From NCBI GenBank assembly GCA_016110215.1, contig JADWQD010000016.1:868001-932000 (forward strand): a stretch of 64,000 nucleotides of DNA. Direction: 5' to 3'. This document shows, in pieces, positions 59,172 through 64,000 of the stretch. The position numbers were made by a program, and so were the translations under genes. Within the stretch, counting starts at the first letter, position 1, and every line of letters starts with the position of its first letter. The stretch is from Capronia americana. Lineage: Eukaryota; Ascomycota; Eurotiomycetes; Chaetothyriales; Herpotrichiellaceae. The notes below the pieces were generated by a model. That model made no database searches, was not told the DNA's origin, and was given only the letters and a program-made list of their open reading frames with translations.

Positions 59172-62100
59172 CTATTGAAGCCTCAATGCCTCCTCATCCA
59201 GCACGCCAAAAAGATTCTCCACCTCCTTTAGCACACTTTCAATCCCGAGGCTTAGCTGGCCCGTGACCAGGGCATACGTGTACAACAGGCTATAGTCCTC
59301 GTCCTTTATTTTCTGCTCCTGTGCATCGCTTCTTCGGTATTCAAATATCTTTGCCAGTAGCCTGTCCCGCGTGTGCTCAATGCTGGGCAGCGCGTCACTT
59401 GTGATTGAGTACTCAAGCTTCATCGAGCTCGCCAGTACGCTGAACAAGTGACTAATGCGTCGACACAGCTGTGCTCGCTCATTGGCTGTAGCCTTGAGCA
59501 AAGCTTCTTCGCCCGGTGAAGTGTGTGCATCTTTGAGAATCACTTCATTCATGGCGTGGAAGCTCCCCAGCATTTGCTCGGTTGCTTTGAGTATCCGACT
59601 GTAGGTCGCATGTGGGAACGGACGGCGGAGCTCAAATTCGCTCTTGGAGGTTTCTGCCAGGCTCTGGAGGTTAGCCAGGAATCTCTGCAGGTAGAACTCT
59701 TCCCGGAGATTCATGTATCGATCGGGGTGGAGGCCTTCGGTCAAGGTGGCCAATGGATCCCTCTTCCAGATTAGTCCCATTCGCAGCCAAAGCAGTGCCA
59801 GGCCATCTTTCAATTTTTGCCGCGCGGAGATGGGCCATACGGCTCGGGTAATGATCAGCCCCCAGATGCAGCCCGAAATGACGGCGACGACTCGATGTCC
59901 GGCAATGGTGAAGATCAAAGGATGCTTGCCGGCGTGCTCTTCGTCCCCATCGTCCCCGTCCTCAACTCTTGAAAGACTATACGCATAGAGGGCACTGAGA
60001 TTGTAGGTCAACATGATGAACCGTCCCATGGGACCTTTGCCTTTTCCAAGGATGATGTATGCTGTCCAGTATGCCATCCCAAATCCAAGGAGGGCCAGAA
60101 CAAAGGGGTTCTCCCCTGATATTTCCCACACGGCTATTGCCAGGAAAGCACCGAGACAAGTCCCGAGCACTCGCGAGTAGCCTGTAGTATTCGAAGCTCC
60201 AATCGTCATGCTGCACACAAGCATATATGTTACCAAGCCCCACTCTCCCCGCCAGTGCTGGTAAATTGGCCGCGTGGCAGGAATAAAACTTGGCGCCGCG
60301 TACAGCATTGCGCCCAGACCAACCTTGATGGCAAACCTTACATCGTCGCGCTGGAAGAAGGATGCGGCTGCGTACAGGTAACGGAAGAATATTTGTTTGA
60401 AGCGTGGTTGGTCTGGCCAATGAGGCTCGTCACGTTGTCGGCCGACCCTGAGGTTCTTGTTGCTCAATTCGACATCGACCTCATCAGACCTCTTGACCAT
60501 TTTTGCAAAGTCGGGGTCGAGACCATCCAATTCGGTGTCATCGTGGAACGATCGCCAGAACTGCAACCATTGCCAAGTCTTCCCAGCAGGTTGCTCGTCG
60601 ACTTCAAGCTGGAGTTCATCCAGGATGACGAGATACTCTTTGACGGACTCGGCGACCTCGACTAGTGAGTAAGAGAAGTGCCCACAGCACGCAGCCGCAT
60701 CCTCCCAATCAGCCTGAACAGATATCGGTCGGGATCGATCCATGTCCTTTTCACTGTACACAACAAGGAGCGCCTGACGTCGAGAATTCCGGTACAGGTC
60801 CAGTGCGCGGTCGAGACTAGATTTGAATTTTGGGTTCGTTGCGACAGCGTAGCGTTTAGACGCATCAAATGGACAGTCGTCCAGGATCTCCTTGAGCGTG
60901 AAAGCTAGTGATCTCATTGCTGGACCTAGGTTCTGGATGAATAGTTCGAAGATTTGCGCAGGGGTTCGGAATGATGAGAGCTGTGTAGAAGCAAGCTGTG
61001 AGTTCGCCTCCACAGTCGGTGACAGTGGTGTAAAGTAGCTCAAGAGGTCGCGGTCATTTGCTATCATCCTGGAGCTCTCCATGGAATCCATCCACCCCGG
61101 CGTAGTAGGATGCTGTGCTGAGGACTGGACAGAACCGAAAGGAGGCTGTTTGGTGACCACGAATTGCATGGCCGCAGCACTTCGGAGACCACCAATGCTC
61201 TGTGAAATTCGCTGCACGCATTGGGATAGTCTGGCCTCAATCAATGCCTGTCGCTCGGTGCCTAACAAGTAATGCTCGTATCGTGCTTCTTTCAAATTCT
61301 GGGTTATGGTGGAAGACGACTTTTTATGCTGATCGCTGATCCCGTGCAATACATCATCTTCCAGTTCCGCCTCGTTTCCAGACAAGAAGCTACTCGTGAT
61401 CAGCGCCAGCATGTCAGCAAGAGCGTCGGTCACCTGAATGAGATTCTTCCTCAGCTTGTGCCTGGCGGAGATGGGAAAGATCAAAATTGAGACAAGCATT
61501 GTTGCTAGAACCCCAGCGACAATCATCTTCAGGATCTGGAGGATCGACTTTGTGGAATAGTCCCCAGCCTGTATGGCGCCCTCTTTCGTGAGGATGGTGA
61601 CCAGACTCAGGGACACCAGGGAGCATGCTATGTTCACCAAAGGATCATTTCTCTTCAGCTTGACCCATGCTACAAGCCCGAGGCCGCCACCGACGAAGAA
61701 GACCAACACAATAGCATGGCCAACTTCAAGCAGATGGACTGTGTCTGCGAAGAAAGCCGCAACGCTCATGCTCATGAATGAGACGAGGGCAACGTAGAGA
61801 AATGCAGATGTTGCCAGAATGAGGGCATCGAGCATGCTCCCAAGGGATCGAGCAGGGTGGAAGTAGACTGTGATTGTCGCGACCATGTGCTTGGAGTTCT
61901 GTCGGCCGAACAGATCGCTCAATTGCGGGACGAAGGTGGCCAGACTGCCTAGGAGATATGCGAGGGCGCATTTGAATACTCCTTTGCCAGTATCAGAGAG
62001 CATGAATTGCTTGACCTGCTTTGCACGTTCCAAGCTCTTGGAAAGCAGCAAACCAAGATTTGAAGACACTGGGGGCCCGGATTCACGAAGGCGTCCGAGG

Positions 62101-62329
62101 AGAGGACTGGCCTCGTCGACGGGGTCGTGGGAGCCATCGAAGGGGTCGAAGTTGTGGAGGGTGAAGGTTTTGCTCAATCGCGCGCCGGTAGAAGGATCAA
62201 TATATGATGATTGACGCAGCTGTCGAGCAGGGTTAGCATGCAACATACGACACAGGCGGCACAGCTTACGCTCGCTCTAGGGTTCAGATCAGTCAAGTCG
62301 TTATCACTGGCTTCTGAGCGGGAAGTCAT
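59172..62329 (-). CDS. BRE4/FUSC-type integral membrane protein (aromatic acid exporter-like)
   Basis: Exons are 62270-62329 and 59172-62219 (1,035 residues). The first exon (MTSRSEASDNDLTDLNPRAS) is joined at phase 0 by a 50-nt intron (GTAAGC, GCTAAC, GACAG). Two blocks of about five to six membrane segments each (residues about 95-290 and 640-800) are separated by large cytosolic regions, the layout of the fusaric-acid resistance/aromatic acid exporter superfamily. Segments AYLLGSLATFVPQLSDLFG and AMLYAAPSFIPATRPIYQHW followed by RGEWGLVTYM match the paired family repeat. The C-terminal part resembles the fungal DUF2421 (BRE4) region. In yeast, BRE4 relates to brefeldin A sensitivity. Here it may pump anionic or aromatic compounds; substrate and membrane are unknown. 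The protein fits this family well, but the exporter role is inference. Confidence 0.85.
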
Positions 62330-63056
62330 ATTGCAGGCGGTCTTCTCAGACCATTACCGCCAAGAGGAATGGCTTTGCTTCTAGGTGCCATGCCGGCCTA
62401 AGGATAATCATGATGAGAACAGATGGCAATTGTGCACCCAAAGTCGTGGGATGTACACATTGTGCTACATTTGGCAAAGCGTTGACAGCTGCTCGTATCC
62501 CCTCACTCTTCGACTGACCCCTCGGCTGAATCTCGCCTGGGAAACTCTAATGATACGCCACGTTCCAGATGAGGGCTCCTTGCATGTCATTTCGACGGAT
62601 TTTACCGTGTTCACTTGAGTACTTTTCACACGTTTCAGGAGTCAAGAAAAATGAGCCTCCAGTGTATTCCCAGGGATAAATGTAGGCCTCACTGGCCCCT
62701 AAAGGAGGCGCAAAGTATTCCCGCTAGGACAGGTTCATCAAATCGAGGCTGACCTAGAGAACTCACCAACTCCAAGCCATTTGATGACGACCACCATGTG
62801 CTCTCTTCTACTAGTTACCAGTTGCCAATAATGGACAGTTATGAGGACGCATTCGACGCATTCCAGGCAAGAACATGTTTGTTAACAAAGCCAGAACATC
62901 GCCTGGCCTGTGCTTCTCCCGTCGCCCAAGGGCAGTTGAACAAAGGTTTGACCATATACTCGAGGTGATAGAAGCTTTCAATCCAATTCCTCGATATTCG
63001 GTGGGCTGGACTCTGGTTTGCAAGAAGGCACTCTCCAGTAGCCGTCGGCACCGTTC
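62330..63056. other. Divergent intergenic region
   Basis: About 730 bp between the starts of the FUSC-type protein (minus) and the glycosyltransferase (plus). It should contain both promoters. Frames here are short and without motifs. No RNA gene or repeat is seen. Confidence 0.4.
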
Positions 63057-64000
63057 ATGGCACGCTCCCCCCTCTCTGTCATGAACAGCCTTCCTTCTCA
63101 ACCAAATCGAAATACCATCCTAGCTTTTGTATCTTTTGTTGGATTCCTTTTCCTTTTGATCGTGTGGCATTCCTCCTCCTCGAGTTTCGGGGTGATATTC
63201 CAGCAGTCGTCATCTTCGCGCGCCGGGATCAGCAGTTCACGCCAGAAGTCGCTGCAACCTATCCAGAATGCCACGCTAGGGGTAAGTCTCCGGCTCGCGC
63301 ACTGGCATCGTTTTGGCTGACCGAGTTTTAAGTTTGAGCGAATCCTCGCCATCAATTTGCCCGAGAGAACGGACCACAGAGATGGTTTGATCCTTGCTGC
63401 TGCTGTGTCAAACCTGCACATTGAGCGTGTAGACGGTGTCCGCGGGAACACAATCCTCGATAAAGTTCTTCCGCCCGACCATCCCGAGCATATTGATCCG
63501 GCTCGTCTTGGGAGCTGGCGTGCCCATATCAACGCTATCAGCCGGTGAGCTTTTCCTCAAAGTCGTCGCCGCTATCGAGTGCTGATCCCTCCTAGCGTCG
63601 TGGAGAACAATTGGACGTCAGCATTGATCCTTGAAGATGATGTGGATTGGGACATCAGATTGAGGTCATTGCTCACAGACTTCGCGCTGGCATCTGACAC
63701 CCTTCTCTCGCGGCATGATTCGGCTGCGCTCAAGTTCCGCGAGCTTTCCTTCTCGCACACTCCCGTCACGTCACCCTACGGCGATGGGTGGGATGTCCTG
63801 TGGCTGGGACATTGTGGAATGGAAATATCCGATTCCTCTTCCAGAGTGATCCATGAGAACGATGAAAGTGTCCCCGAGATTCGTTTTCTTCATTCCTGGA
63901 ACCGAGATGAGGTTTCGCCACTGGTCGACTATCCACCACACACGCGAGTCGTGGGCGAACAACACGAAGGGGTGTGCTCCCTGGCGTACGCTGTTTCTCA
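63057..64000 (+). CDS. Glycosyltransferase family 25-like protein, 3' end outside the window
   Basis: Exons are 63057-63281, 63333-63544 and 63596 to beyond the right edge. Joins are in phase and give TLG-FERILAINLPERTDHRDG and NAISR-VVENNWTSALILEDD. A single membrane segment near residues 20-45 (AFVSFVGFLFLLIV) makes it a type II membrane protein with a luminal catalytic domain, Golgi or ER. FERILAINLPERTDHR is the start of GT25-like domains, and LEDDVDWD supplies the expected acidic metal/sugar-nucleotide site. The donor and acceptor are not readable; fungal members are mostly uncharacterised. An alternative ATG lies at 63081. Confidence 0.82.

Overview
The window is a stretch of a filamentous ascomycete genome (Pezizomycotina). 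Short introns (mostly 48-87 nt) with GT-AG ends and CTAAC/CTGAC-like branch sites, Zn2Cys6 transcription factors, a But2-type secreted protein, CHS5 and one giant Leashin-like Woronin-body tether in a nearly intronless frame all fit this. A Eurotiomycete, perhaps a black yeast (Chaetothyriales), is a reasonable guess but is not proven by the sequence. I see no rRNA, CRISPR, transposon, virus or convincing tRNA.

Layout, left to right. 1-5035: two convergent polytopic membrane proteins of unknown function that look like distant paralogues; the left one is cut by the window edge. 5594-8511: the XPF/Rad1 repair nuclease. 9067-10073: a Cys-rich, probably GPI-anchored surface protein. 10380-11886: eIF1A and, divergently, a small protein with the signature of the bacterial RNase P protein subunit (RnpA). 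12672-13904: CHS5 of the exomer coat. 15047-15661: a secreted But2-domain protein.

16882-31266 looks like an accessory metabolic block: a type-B carboxylesterase, an ARCA-like Zn2Cys6 regulator, a sugar/acid-type MFS transporter, a CTF1/FarA-like Zn2Cys6 regulator divergent from it, a peroxisomal (AKL-tailed) 4-coumarate-CoA-ligase-like enzyme, and a TRI12-like MFS pump divergent from that ligase. A 12-bp word is shared by the two divergent promoters in this block, and the ligase/pump promoter also carries a 10-bp inverted repeat. Together the genes could split an ester, import or export the acid, and activate it with CoA in the peroxisome. This is inference from gene content.

32376-35035 encodes a large CorA-type divalent cation transporter with an unusual GGN in place of the GMN signature. 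35570-55357 is one gene of about 19.8 kb encoding about 6,580 residues: a basic disordered head, about 25 copies of a lysine-rich motif set in acidic linkers, and a coiled-coil plus conserved tail. It is the best candidate in the window for Leashin (LAH), also annotated as 'involucrin repeat protein'. Right of it lie an NAD-dependent epimerase (56074-57006), a fungal coiled-coil protein of unknown function (57204-58640), a BRE4/FUSC-type membrane transporter (59172-62329) and the 5' part of a family-25 glycosyltransferase (from 63057).

Gene models were built by joining reading frames at splice sites that keep phase and restore family motifs. None has been tested against transcripts. Several introns are unusual: one GC-AG intron, a 15-nt microexon inside a zinc cluster, and two stop-free introns of length 3n that automated callers would leave in the protein.
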